Assembly (NCBI GenBank): GCA_019873645.1
Contig: JAIOAX010000002.1
Location: 224,315 to 288,314, forward strand
Source of the DNA: Chloroflexota bacterium
GTDB taxonomy: Bacteria > Chloroflexota > Anaerolineae > B4-G1 > SLSP01
Length of the DNA: 64,000 bases
Direction: 5' to 3'
Position numbers and translations under genes: made by a program. The notes below the pieces were generated by a model. It ran no database searches and had not been told where the DNA came from. It saw nothing but the letters and a program-made list of their open reading frames with translations. Position 1 is the first letter of the stretch, and each line of letters begins with the position of its first letter. Positions 28,657 through 36,902 of this stretch are shown one piece after another.

Positions 28657-29100
28657 ATGTTGTGGATTACTCGTTCTCACGTGCATGTAGATCGCGTGGC
28701 GTGTCCGTGGTTGATCAGCCGTTTTGTGGATTCTGCGGCGGAATTTCTGTTTGTGCCCGCCGGTCAAATAGAAAAAGTAGTCGCGGAAACCGGCGGGATC
28801 CCCTTCGATGCGCCAGGCGTGGCGTTGGGGCACAGGGACGGCAAATGTTCATTTGAGACCATTATAGAAACTTATGGCTTAACCGATGCAGCCTTGTTGC
28901 GGCTGGCAAAGATTGTCCATGCCGCCGATGTGTCTGAGGACCTGCATACTGACGTTATCGCGCCGGGGCTGGAAGCCATTGCCGTGGGGTTCAGCCTGCG
29001 CTTCCCCAATGACTTTGACAATCTGGAGCATCAATTCGAGGTCTATGATGCGCTTTACGCCTGGTGCCGGTTACAGGTCGCAAAAGCAGCAGCTCACTAA
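28657..29100 (+). CDS. ChrB-like (chromate resistance C-terminal domain) protein
   Basis: The 147-residue protein begins 'MLWITRSHVHVDRVACPWLISRFVD' in two parts (MLWITRSHVHVDRVACPW, LISRFVD), the signature of the ChrB C-terminal domain. It also has 'LHTDVIAPGLEAIAVGFSL'. In some bacteria ChrB regulates or supports chromate export; the stand-alone domain is of uncertain function. The ATG has AGGAGAGAGG upstream and follows the MFS gene by 16 bp, so they are probably co-transcribed. Confidence 0.8.
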   Translation: MLWITRSHVHVDRVACPWLISRFVDSAAEFLFVPAGQIEKVVAETGGIPFDAPGVALGHRDGKCSFETIIETYGLTDAALLRLAKIVHAADVSEDLHTDVIAPGLEAIAVGFSLRFPNDFDNLEHQFEVYDALYAWCRLQVAKAAAH

Positions 29101-29109
29101 TGCTTTCTC

Positions 29110-29168
29110 GCTGTGACCGGTCTCTGAGCAGGCAGCAACAATTTGCTGTGGCTGGTCTCTGCCCGCGC
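29110..29168. repeat. GCTGTGACCGGTCTCTG repeat, diverged copies
   Basis: Two copies (29110-29129 and 29145-29168) separated by 15 bp match the tandem repeat at 19032-19080. Confidence 0.6.
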
Positions 29169-29199
29169 CACAGCAGAGCGAGCACTTCCGGCGACGTGT

Positions 29200-29207
29200 G
29201 CTATAAT
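29200..29207 (+). promoter_or_regulatory. Extended -10 promoter element (TGCTATAAT)
   Basis: TG-C-TATAAT lies about 42 bp before the flavoprotein gene, without a clear -35. The same extended -10 word occurs before hicB (near 51300) and, with one change, before the DtxR-family gene and groES. Confidence 0.5.
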
Positions 29208-29248
29208 AGCCCCTCAACTGACCCCAATTCCAGCCAGGGAGGGATACT

Positions 29249-30592
29249 ATGACCGAAGAACACACCAAACCCATTGTGGCCATCATCGGCGCGGGGCCGG
29301 CGGGGCTGTTCGGTGCCGGCAGCCTCGTGGAGCATGGCGCGCGCGTCGTATTGCTCAACCGCGACATCAAACCCGGCGGCCTGGCCGAGTATGGCATCTA
29401 CTACGACAAGTACAGCATCAAAGAGGGGCTACGCAAGCAATTCCGCAAAATTCTGGCTTCGCCGGACATCACCTACTACGGCAACGTCAGCGTAGAAGAA
29501 GACGGCGACGTGACGCTGGCAGAACTGCGGCAGATGGGGTTTGCCGCCATCATGGTCGCGGTGGGCGCGCAGGGGACCAAATGGCTTGGCCTACCCGGCG
29601 AGGATTTGAAGGGCGTGTATCATTCCAAGCCGCTGCTCTACCACTACAACAACCTGCCGCCGTTCAGCGAGCAAGAATTCACCATCGGCAAACGGGTGGC
29701 ACTGATCGGCGTGGGCAATGTGATGGCCGACATCGCCCACTGGCTCACCCGTGATGTGCGCGTGGATGAGATCATCGCCGTCGCGCGGCGCGGGCCGGCT
29801 GAGGTGAAATTCACCCGGCAGGAGATGGAGTACATCGCGCGCAATTTCGACCTGGAAGACCTGGACGCCGAAATCGCACGGGTGGCGGAGCGGGTACGCG
29901 CCGTGGGGCAAGACCCTGACGAGGCTAAGAATTTCATCCTCTCGGCGCTGTCGCGCAAAGCATTGGAGCCGGTCTCTGCGACACGCATCCGTTTCCGCTT
30001 CCTTTCGTCCCCAAGCCGTATCCTGGCGAACGCCGCGGGGGGCGTCGCCGGGCTGGAGGTGGAGGATACCGAACTCGTTTTGCAGGAAAACGGCGAAACG
30101 CGCGCGCGGCGTCTCGGCACGCAGCGGGTGCTGGACGTGGATACCGTCATCTTCTGCATCGGCGACCGGGTGAGCGAACGCTTTGGCCTGCCGGTGCAGG
30201 GCACCGAGTTCGTCAAAAACCCCACGCCGCGCTATCCGGTGGACGGCGAAAGCTATGAGGTGTTCGATCCCCAGGCCAATGCGCCGCTTGAAGGGATTTT
30301 CGTCGCCGGATGGGCGCGCAAAGCCAGCAAGGGCCAGGTGGGACTGGCTCGCAAAGACGCCGGCAACTGCGTGGAAGCCATCATGCGCTACCTCGGCGAG
30401 CGGCCCGGCTACGACCCGACCGCGGCGGAGAAACTTGCGGCGCGGTTGACACAGCTCCGCAAACCGCTGGTGCGCAAAGAAGACTGGCAGCGGCTGGAAG
30501 CCATCGAGCAACAGAAAGCCGCCGAGTTGGGCGTGGAGCTGTTCAAATTTAAGAGCAATGCGGAGATGCTGGCGGCGATGGGCCTGGGATAA
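29249..30592 (+). CDS. FAD/NAD(P)-dependent oxidoreductase (adrenodoxin reductase-like)
   Basis: The 447-residue flavoprotein has an N-terminal FAD motif 'IIGAGPAGLFGAG' and a second Rossmann motif 'VALIGVGNVMADIAHWL' for NAD(P). The order and 'EVKFTRQEMEYI' fit the adrenodoxin/ferredoxin-NADP reductase and GltD-related group. It likely moves electrons between NAD(P)H and a ferredoxin. 'GIFVAGWARKASKGQVGLARKD' (two parts: GIFVAGWARKASKG, QVGLARKD) is the conserved C-terminal FAD contact. A GGAGGG site precedes the ATG. Confidence 0.88.
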   Translation: MTEEHTKPIVAIIGAGPAGLFGAGSLVEHGARVVLLNRDIKPGGLAEYGIYYDKYSIKEGLRKQFRKILASPDITYYGNVSVEEDGDVTLAELRQMGFAAIMVAVGAQGTKWLGLPGEDLKGVYHSKPLLYHYNNLPPFSEQEFTIGKRVALIGVGNVMADIAHWLTRDVRVDEIIAVARRGPAEVKFTRQEMEYIARNFDLEDLDAEIARVAERVRAVGQDPDEAKNFILSALSRKALEPVSATRIRFRFLSSPSRILANAAGGVAGLEVEDTELVLQENGETRARRLGTQRVLDVDTVIFCIGDRVSERFGLPVQGTEFVKNPTPRYPVDGESYEVFDPQANAPLEGIFVAGWARKASKGQVGLARKDAGNCVEAIMRYLGERPGYDPTAAEKLAARLTQLRKPLVRKEDWQRLEAIEQQKAAELGVELFKFKSNAEMLAAMGLG

Positions 30593-30610
30593 ATGCCGCC
30601 GCAGCGAGGT

Positions 30611-31102
30611 TCAAAACAGCTTCCAGCGCTTGAATTCCGCCAGTTCTTTCTCGATGTCCTTGCGCAGTTGTTTCTGACTCTGAACGGCGGGGTCTCTTTT
30701 GACCAACTCGAGCGCTTTCTCTAAATACATGCGTGCTTCGGCCTGGCGTCCGATCTTCTTGTAAAGCATGCCCAGATTGTAATGCACGGCCGTATTACCC
30801 GGGCGCAGCGCCTGGGCTTTTTCCATGGCCTTGATCGCTTCCGCGTGTCGCCCGATGATCGTCAACGCGGCGGCCAGGTAGAAATAGGCGCTAAACACCT
30901 CAGGGTCAAGCGCGATGGCCTGGTTATAGAAATCAATCGCCGCCGCATAACGCTCCCCCTCATAAGCTTTCATGGCCTCTTCGAGCAGCTGGTTGACATT
31001 GTTATCCGGTGGAACATAATGCGGGTTATGAGAGCCGCAATACGAACAGGTTTCATCGTGGCTGGGTACGTTTGCACCACAACCGGAACACTTTGCCATC
31101 AT
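30611..31102 (-). CDS. Zinc-ribbon TPR protein
   Basis: The 163-residue protein begins with a zinc ribbon ('CSGCGANVPSHDETCSYCG') followed by three TPR units (about residues 38-140; 'AAIDFYNQAIALDPEVFSAY', then two more). It is a soluble adaptor. It is convergent with the flavoprotein gene and lies 27 bp downstream of the GH13 gene on the same strand. ATG 31102 has GGGGGGAA upstream. Confidence 0.8.
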   Translation of the reverse strand: MMAKCSGCGANVPSHDETCSYCGSHNPHYVPPDNNVNQLLEEAMKAYEGERYAAAIDFYNQAIALDPEVFSAYFYLAAALTIIGRHAEAIKAMEKAQALRPGNTAVHYNLGMLYKKIGRQAEARMYLEKALELVKRDPAVQSQKQLRKDIEKELAEFKRWKLF

Positions 31103-31129
31103 ACAATTCCCCCCGTGAAAGTTTGAAGG

Positions 31130-32605
31130 TCAGATCCTCTCCTCTACCCACGCACCCGCTGCGGTGCGATAAGAGATGTGCGCCGTTTGTGTCCTCAGGT
31201 CCACGCGCAGAATGCAGGCGGCTGCGCCTTGTTCCCACTTTAACCCTACTTCGCCTTCCGACGTATCCAGCACGCTGAATATACCGCCGAAGGCCGGGTA
31301 GGTGTTGCGGAAGCGAATCACCCGAAAGAGCCGCTGCACAACCGGACGCCGGATAGCCGCTTCGATCTCATCCAGCGTATAGTTATGGCGGTTGATGGCG
31401 CGCCGTTCACCCGTTTCTGCGACCGCCGCAGCGTCATTTTCACCGGCCAGCAGACCTACATAGTAAATTTGCGGGATGCCTGGCGCAAAAAGCTGAATGG
31501 CCCGCGCCATGAGATAGGCGTCATCGTCGGCATCGAGCGCGGAGTAGTAGGTGATGTTCACCTGATGCGCGTCGAAGTCGGGATGGGCGGCGGGGGGCGT
31601 CATCAAGCGCGTGAGATTCGCGCCGCGCGCTAACAATCGTTCCACGACCGGACGGGCCTCTTCCGGTGTGAACAGACCGTCCAGATCGGGTTGGACGGGG
31701 ATCCCGTCGTGGCAATCGAGCGTGGTGAACTGTTGGCGCGGGCAGACCCGCAGGTAATCGCATAATTTGCGGCTTGAGTGGTTAAACAGCGTGTAGAGCG
31801 TCAGAAACGGCAGGATGAAATCATAAACCGGATACCCGTGATCGGCCAACGCGCGCTGGGTGACGAAGGGTGCATGGACTTCGGGCAGCAGCAACAGGCC
31901 GATCTCATCGGCGCAGGCGCGCAGCCAATCGAAGAACGTATAAATCTCCGGCTCGACGAAAAAGCAACTCGTGCCGGCTTTTTTGATAACGTAGCCCACC
32001 GCATCTAAGCGCACGATGCGGATGTTTTGTGCGCGCAGGTGGCGCAATTCGGCCTCAAGTAGCGCGCGCGTTTTGGGCGAGTTCACATCCAGGTCAATCT
32101 GCTCCACCCAGTCGCGGCCACCAAAGGTCGCCCAGATACGTTCGGTCGCGCCCGTCTCCTCGATAATAATGTCGGCGAACGGATGTTCCGGACGGCGCAG
32201 GGCAAGGCGGGCGATATCGGAAGCCGGCGGGTTACCGTCGGGCCAGATTTTGTCCAGCGTGATGAAGAGATCGGCGTATTCAGAAGCGCGTCCGCGCCGG
32301 GCGAAATCCTGGAAATACACCGAGCGCCGCGAGATGTGGTTGACCATCAAATCGGCGGCCACATCAAACTCGGCACCGATGCGGCGGATATCATCCCACG
32401 TCCCGAAGCGCGGTTCCACCTCGCGGTAGGTGATGGGCGCAAACCCGCGATCCCCCGAGGAGGGATAGAACGGCAAAATGTGCACGCCGCCGAAAAGCCC
32501 GGCCAACGGGCCGGTGAGAACGTGGTACAGAGACGACAAATCGCCCCCCAACGAATCCGGGTAGGTGATCAGTTGCGCCTGATTGCGGACTTCTATCGGT
32601 TTCAT
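31130..32605 (-). CDS. GH13_18 disaccharide phosphorylase (sucrose phosphorylase-like)
   Basis: The 491-residue enzyme has the family nucleophile in 'RLDAVGYVIKKAGTSC' (Asp201), acid/base Glu242 in 'LLPEVHAPF' and the transition-state Asp300 in 'LDCHDGIPV'. It should split a glucoside with phosphate to give glucose 1-phosphate. Sucrose is the classic substrate, but glucosylglycerate and sucrose 6-phosphate phosphorylases share this fold, so the substrate is open. ATG 32605 has GAGGAGGT upstream. A ROK sugar kinase gene lies upstream on the same strand. Confidence 0.85.
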   Translation of the reverse strand: MKPIEVRNQAQLITYPDSLGGDLSSLYHVLTGPLAGLFGGVHILPFYPSSGDRGFAPITYREVEPRFGTWDDIRRIGAEFDVAADLMVNHISRRSVYFQDFARRGRASEYADLFITLDKIWPDGNPPASDIARLALRRPEHPFADIIIEETGATERIWATFGGRDWVEQIDLDVNSPKTRALLEAELRHLRAQNIRIVRLDAVGYVIKKAGTSCFFVEPEIYTFFDWLRACADEIGLLLLPEVHAPFVTQRALADHGYPVYDFILPFLTLYTLFNHSSRKLCDYLRVCPRQQFTTLDCHDGIPVQPDLDGLFTPEEARPVVERLLARGANLTRLMTPPAAHPDFDAHQVNITYYSALDADDDAYLMARAIQLFAPGIPQIYYVGLLAGENDAAAVAETGERRAINRHNYTLDEIEAAIRRPVVQRLFRVIRFRNTYPAFGGIFSVLDTSEGEVGLKWEQGAAACILRVDLRTQTAHISYRTAAGAWVEERI

Positions 32606-32660
32606 TCGCACCTCCTCATGCAAAGTCAGCAGACATCATGGGCTACGTGCTCCACGAAGC

Positions 32661-32745
32661 ATGAAAATGCCTGTCAACGGATTTGAACGGATTAGCTTTC
32701 AATTGTTGCATAAATCTGCTCAATCTGCTAAATCTGCTGATAAAT
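32661..32745 (+). repeat. Dispersed ~80-bp intergenic repeat, copy 1
   Basis: From ATGAAAATGC through AACGGATTTGAACGGATTAG to the AATCTGCT words, this stretch is nearly identical to the reverse complement of 60814-60883. The AGCAGATTA-type words found elsewhere look like its tail. Confidence 0.8.
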
Positions 32746-33711
32746 TTTGCTTTCACAAGCAAGCTGCGCCACGGCAAGCCCCGCGTAGTCGCCGACGCGC
32801 TCTCCCAATCCGGCCGGGACGATGGTACAGGCGGCCAGAGCATGCGGGTGCGCTTCGGCTTGCAAGACGCGCCACATCGGCGCTTCCAGCAAGGCGCGCT
32901 GTCGTCCGTAGATGCTGCCGATGACGATACGCTCCGGGTTGAGGATGTCCACCAGCAACGCCAGCCCCCGCCCCAAATAGTATGCCACAGTCTCGAAAAT
33001 CGCCAATGCCAGGGGATCGCCGGCCTGTGCCGCCATGCCGACTTTCTCGGCAGTGATATCCGGCAAGTCGGCCAGCGTGGGACAGAAAGCCGGCGGGTGA
33101 TCTTCCTGGAGGGCCATCAGCGCGCGGGCCTGGGCCAGCCGCGCAATGCCGCCGCCGCTGCAAAAGCCCTCGAACGCGCCACGCTTGCCGTAACCGAGCG
33201 GGCCATCTTCCGCCAGTCGCACATGGCCCACCTCGCCCGCCATATCGCTGGCCCCGGCGTACAGCCGTCCATCCACGATCAAGCCCGCGCCCATACCGGT
33301 GCCGAACGTGAGGAAGACCATGCTGCGGCAACCGCGCCCCGCGCCCCATTGCCATTCGGCCAACGCACAGGCGTTCGCGTCGTTTTGGAGCGCGATGGGG
33401 ACGCCAAAGCGTGTGCGGAAGGGCGTGACCACATCAATGCGATCCCATCCCGGCAGGTTGGGCGGCGAGAGGATTAACCCGCGCGCGCTATCCAGCGGGC
33501 CACCGCAGCTTACGCCGATGGCCGTCAATGGTTCGGCGCGTTCTGCCAACAGCTCTGCCAGTGCATCGCCGAGCGCCGCCAACGTCGCCGCAGGCGTCGG
33601 CGGCGTGAGAAAGCGTCGTTGCGCTAACAGCGTCACACCGCTCGCCTCACTGTGGCCCAGGCAGACGGCGCATTTCGTCCCGCCAATATCAATACCGGCT
33701 AACAAGTTCAT
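32728..33711 (-). CDS. ROK family sugar kinase lacking the zinc cysteines
   Basis: The 327-residue protein has the phosphate-binding 'GIDIGGTK' (6-13), 'FLTFGTGMGAGLIVDG' and the ROK His in 'AGEVGHVRL'. The usual zinc motif CxCGxxGCxE is replaced by 'YGKRGAFEG', so three zinc cysteines are missing. It probably phosphorylates glucose or a related sugar. With the phosphorylase gene downstream it could process the freed sugar. The product is full length for the family. Confidence 0.85.
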   Translation of the reverse strand: MNLLAGIDIGGTKCAVCLGHSEASGVTLLAQRRFLTPPTPAATLAALGDALAELLAERAEPLTAIGVSCGGPLDSARGLILSPPNLPGWDRIDVVTPFRTRFGVPIALQNDANACALAEWQWGAGRGCRSMVFLTFGTGMGAGLIVDGRLYAGASDMAGEVGHVRLAEDGPLGYGKRGAFEGFCSGGGIARLAQARALMALQEDHPPAFCPTLADLPDITAEKVGMAAQAGDPLALAIFETVAYYLGRGLALLVDILNPERIVIGSIYGRQRALLEAPMWRVLQAEAHPHALAACTIVPAGLGERVGDYAGLAVAQLACESKIYQQI

Positions 33712-33843
33712 GACGCCTCCTGGAGATTGGTGATCGGCAGTAGGGATGAACAGCCTTTCCTTCCTGAAAATCCTGTCAAAAAGATGATAAAGCGCATAAC
33801 GACCGAACGGAATCTATGGTATCATGACAGGGTGAAACAGCAA

Positions 33844-33939
33844 ATGAGCGAAGAAGCGAAGAAGCGAATGAGCGAAGAAGCGAAGAAGCGAATGAGCGAA
33901 GAAGCGAATGAGCGAATGAGCGAATCAGCGAAGAAGTGA
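33844..33939. repeat. 8-bp tandem repeat (GAAGCGAA / TGAGCGAA)
   Basis: About twelve copies of an octamer xxAGCGAA. The period is not a multiple of three, so the 70-residue ORF across it is an artefact. Confidence 0.85.
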
Positions 33940-33946
33940 ATTGGCA

Positions 33947-34000
33947 CTGACAAACTGATGACTGAAAACTGACAACTGAAAACTGGAAACTGAAAACTAA
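33947..34000. repeat. 7-bp tandem repeat (ACTGAAA / ACTGACA)
   Basis: Seven degenerate heptamers end just before the tldD ribosome-binding site (AAAGGAG). Confidence 0.8.
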
Positions 34001-34015
34001 CAAAAGGAGAACAGA

Positions 34016-35470
34016 ATGTACCAACAATTACAAGCACAGATTGCCCGCCTCAGAGCTGCCGGCGCGCTGTACGTGGATGCGCGCTGGTATCCCTTCGAGG
34101 AAACCAACGAGTTGCTGATGTGGAACGGCAATCTCAAAGAAGCCACCGCCACGCGCGAAAGCGGCGTCGGCGTGCGGGTGCTGTACAAAGGCGCGTGGGG
34201 GTTCTCGGCGGCTTCGGATCTCAGCAACCTCACCGCGCTGTTCGACAAAGCGTTCGACAACGCGCGTGTCGCCGCCGAACGGGTCACTTTTCCCGTGCGC
34301 CTGGCCGAGAAAGACGCCATCCAGGCGACCTTTAGAAGCCCCAACCGGATTGACCCCTTTACTGTGCCGCTGTCCGAGAAAGTGGCTTTTTTGCAAGCAA
34401 TGGATCAAAAGTTGAACCAGCCGGGTATCTTCCAACGAGTCTGCGCGTTGACCTTCATCCGCAAGCAGATCGTCTTCATAGATTCAGAGGGCAGTGAGAT
34501 TGAGAAGACCATCGTTGAAGTCTTCCCCTCCATCGAAGTGGCCGGTTTGGATGCCCAAGGGCAGATGCACTCGCGCAAGTACAGTCCGCCACGGCTGGGC
34601 GAGACCCGCGGCTGGGAAACCCTCGATATGGACGTATTCAACGCCAACGCCGAACGCATTGTGCGCGAGTTAAACGCAGTGCTGGCGGCCGAGGATTGTC
34701 CCAAAGATGTGCGCTCGGTGATTTTGTTGCCCGGCATTATGTTCCTGCAAACACACGAAACCATCGGCCACGCCCTGGAACTGGACCGCATTCTGGGCTA
34801 TGAACTGGCCTTCGCCGGTGGCTCATTCGTCCGGCTCAGCGACTTTGGCACGCTGCGCTATGGCTCGGAAAAATTGACGGTCCGCGCAGATGCGACCATC
34901 CCCAACAGCCCCGGCAGCTTCGGCTACGATGATGACGGCGTCCCCGCGCAAAACAACCTGTTGATTGACAAGGGGCTGCTCGTGGGCGCCATCACCGGAC
35001 GTCAGATGGTCGAAGAGGCCAACGCGCGCGCCGGGCGGATCATTTTTGAGGGCAGCAGCGGCGCCAACCGCGCGACTGCTTTCTACCGCGTTCCCATTGA
35101 GCGCATGACCAATATCAATGTTGACCCCGGTACCGATGGCACCCTGGATGACATCGTCCGCAACACCGAGCGCGGGATTATCCTGGACGGCGACAGAAGC
35201 TGGTCTATCGGCTCCAACCGCGAGCAATTTCACTTTGCCACCGAGATCGGCTGGCTGGTGGAGGACGGGCAGGTTACGCGGGTCGTCAAAAACGCCACCT
35301 ACCAGGGCGAGACCATTCCCTTCTACAATTCACTATCGGCGGTGGGCGATGCTTCTACCTGGGAAGTGCGCTATGTGCCCAACTGCGGCAAGGGCCAGCC
35401 CAACCAGATCATGCAATTGGGCCACGGCGTTCCGGTATGCCGTTTCGACAATGTGAGGATAGGAGAATAA
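34016..35470 (+). CDS. tldD: TldD-family metalloprotease subunit
   Basis: The 484-residue protein has the TldD zinc motif HExxxH ('HETIGH', His247-His252) and a C-terminal Cys in 'VPNCGKGQPNQ' that completes the site. TldD/TldE form a protease that trims unfolded or modified peptides. It is followed at once by the partner gene tldE. AAAGGAG lies 7 bp before the ATG. Confidence 0.93.
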   Translation: MYQQLQAQIARLRAAGALYVDARWYPFEETNELLMWNGNLKEATATRESGVGVRVLYKGAWGFSAASDLSNLTALFDKAFDNARVAAERVTFPVRLAEKDAIQATFRSPNRIDPFTVPLSEKVAFLQAMDQKLNQPGIFQRVCALTFIRKQIVFIDSEGSEIEKTIVEVFPSIEVAGLDAQGQMHSRKYSPPRLGETRGWETLDMDVFNANAERIVRELNAVLAAEDCPKDVRSVILLPGIMFLQTHETIGHALELDRILGYELAFAGGSFVRLSDFGTLRYGSEKLTVRADATIPNSPGSFGYDDDGVPAQNNLLIDKGLLVGAITGRQMVEEANARAGRIIFEGSSGANRATAFYRVPIERMTNINVDPGTDGTLDDIVRNTERGIILDGDRSWSIGSNREQFHFATEIGWLVEDGQVTRVVKNATYQGETIPFYNSLSAVGDASTWEVRYVPNCGKGQPNQIMQLGHGVPVCRFDNVRIGE

Positions 35471-35472
35471 CC

Positions 35473-36858
35473 GTGAAAGATCGCATTTTAGCCACCCTGC
35501 ATGACTTGCGCGCCTATGCTCTGGCAAAAGGCGTCGAAGCCACGTTCCTTTACCACGAAGAAGACAGCTATCTGATGCGCTTTGCCAACTCGGCCATTTC
35601 GCTGAATACCAACGAGCACCTCATCCGCCTGGAGATTACCGCCTACCGCAACCGGCAACGCGCCAGCTATGGCATGATCACCGCACTGGATAACCTGGAT
35701 GAGATGCGACAAGGGGTGGATATCGTCGCCGAGATGGTGCAGCATGCCCAACCCTTGAATTACCAACCAACCATCCCGGTGTACACCGAGTCTTTCAGCG
35801 ATGAGAGCGCGTACGATCCCGACCTGGCGACGCTCAGCAATCAGGAACGCCTGGAATTTTTCAACCACGCGGCAGCCGGATTAGAAACGAATGAGATTCG
35901 GCTTTCGGGCATTTTCGCGTGCGGCGCGAATACGTTAGCGCAGATCAACACGCGCTCGGAACACACGCAGTATTTCAAGACCTCGGACGCGCAGATCAAC
36001 ATCGTGCTGTCGCATACCGCGCTCAAGTGGGAAGTGAGCGCCGAGCAATCCGCGCAGCAGAAAGGCGATCTGAATCCTGAGAGTGTGCGACGTGACCTGG
36101 CGTTCCTGGTCGAGCATTACCGGCGCGATACCCCGCAACAACTGCCTTTGGGAACATACGACATTGTTTTCGGCCCGGCGGCGACGGCTGAATTGCTGGA
36201 GTTTTTTGGCTATATCGGCTACAACGGTGGTCTGATGAAACGCGGCTTTTCATGTCTGAGCGAGGCGCACATCGGGCAGCGTGTACTGTCTTCATATTTC
36301 ACCTTGATGGATGATCCCACGCGGCGTGAGACCTTCCCGTTCCGGCGCGATCTCATGGGGATGCCGCGTCGTCCGTTCCCCATCTTCGTTGATGGCGTGT
36401 TCCAGGGCTTTACCTGGTCCCAGGACGACGCCGATGAGTTCGGCGCACAGCCTACCGGGCATACCGTGCCGCACACCAGCATCGTGATGCAGGGCGGCCA
36501 TAGCGCAGTGAATACCCTGCCGGAGCTGGTGGCCGCGCCACGCGATAACGAGGTGCTCTACATCCCCTACCTGCACTACATGAACATCGTGAACCCTTCC
36601 AAAGGCGTCGTGACCGGCAGCTCACGCTTCGGCGCGCTCTTGCTGAGGAAAGACGGCGCCGTGGTCGTGCCCTACAACGTGCGCCTGACGCAAAGCCTGC
36701 TCGACATCTTTGGCGATCGGGTGGACTGGCTTTCGGCGGCGCAGGTCGTCGTCAATACGTCTTCGAGCTACGGCGCACGCAACCCCCGCGCCATCATCAC
36801 GCCGGCGTTGATGCAGGTCAACGGCCTGGAAATCTCCCACTCCAATTCATCTTACTAG
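35473..36858 (+). CDS. pmbA: TldE/PmbA-family protease subunit
   Basis: GTG 35473 is 2 bp after the tldD stop, with ATAGGAG upstream, and gives 461 residues. It has the TldE fold but no HExxxH motif, as expected for the non-catalytic partner. The C-terminus carries 'GARNPRAIITPALMQVNGLEI'-like sequence near its end. It works as a heterodimer with TldD. Confidence 0.9.
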   Translation: MKDRILATLHDLRAYALAKGVEATFLYHEEDSYLMRFANSAISLNTNEHLIRLEITAYRNRQRASYGMITALDNLDEMRQGVDIVAEMVQHAQPLNYQPTIPVYTESFSDESAYDPDLATLSNQERLEFFNHAAAGLETNEIRLSGIFACGANTLAQINTRSEHTQYFKTSDAQINIVLSHTALKWEVSAEQSAQQKGDLNPESVRRDLAFLVEHYRRDTPQQLPLGTYDIVFGPAATAELLEFFGYIGYNGGLMKRGFSCLSEAHIGQRVLSSYFTLMDDPTRRETFPFRRDLMGMPRRPFPIFVDGVFQGFTWSQDDADEFGAQPTGHTVPHTSIVMQGGHSAVNTLPELVAAPRDNEVLYIPYLHYMNIVNPSKGVVTGSSRFGALLLRKDGAVVVPYNVRLTQSLLDIFGDRVDWLSAAQVVVNTSSSYGARNPRAIITPALMQVNGLEISHSNSSY

Positions 36859-36862
36859 CAAG

Positions 36863-36898
36863 CAGACCTGACAGGTTTCGGAAAACCTGTCAGGTCTG
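36863..36898. terminator. Bidirectional terminator, CAGACCTGACAGGTTT palindrome
   Basis: A perfect 16-bp stem with a 4-base loop lies between convergent pmbA and glmS. A second palindrome of the same family sits at 47559-47593, so it is a dispersed element reused as a terminator. Confidence 0.75.
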
Positions 36899-36902
36899 TT
36901 GA

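Larger units (their letters stand above)
33712..34015. other. Intergenic region filled with tandem repeats
   Basis: The divergent gap between the ROK kinase and tldD contains a likely extended -10 (TGGTATCAT near 33818), the 8-bp array and the 7-bp array described separately. No gene is seen. Confidence 0.6.

Noticed and set aside
33727..33939. A 70-residue Ser/Glu/Lys-rich protein
   Set aside because: It is a translation of an 8-bp tandem repeat in a leader.
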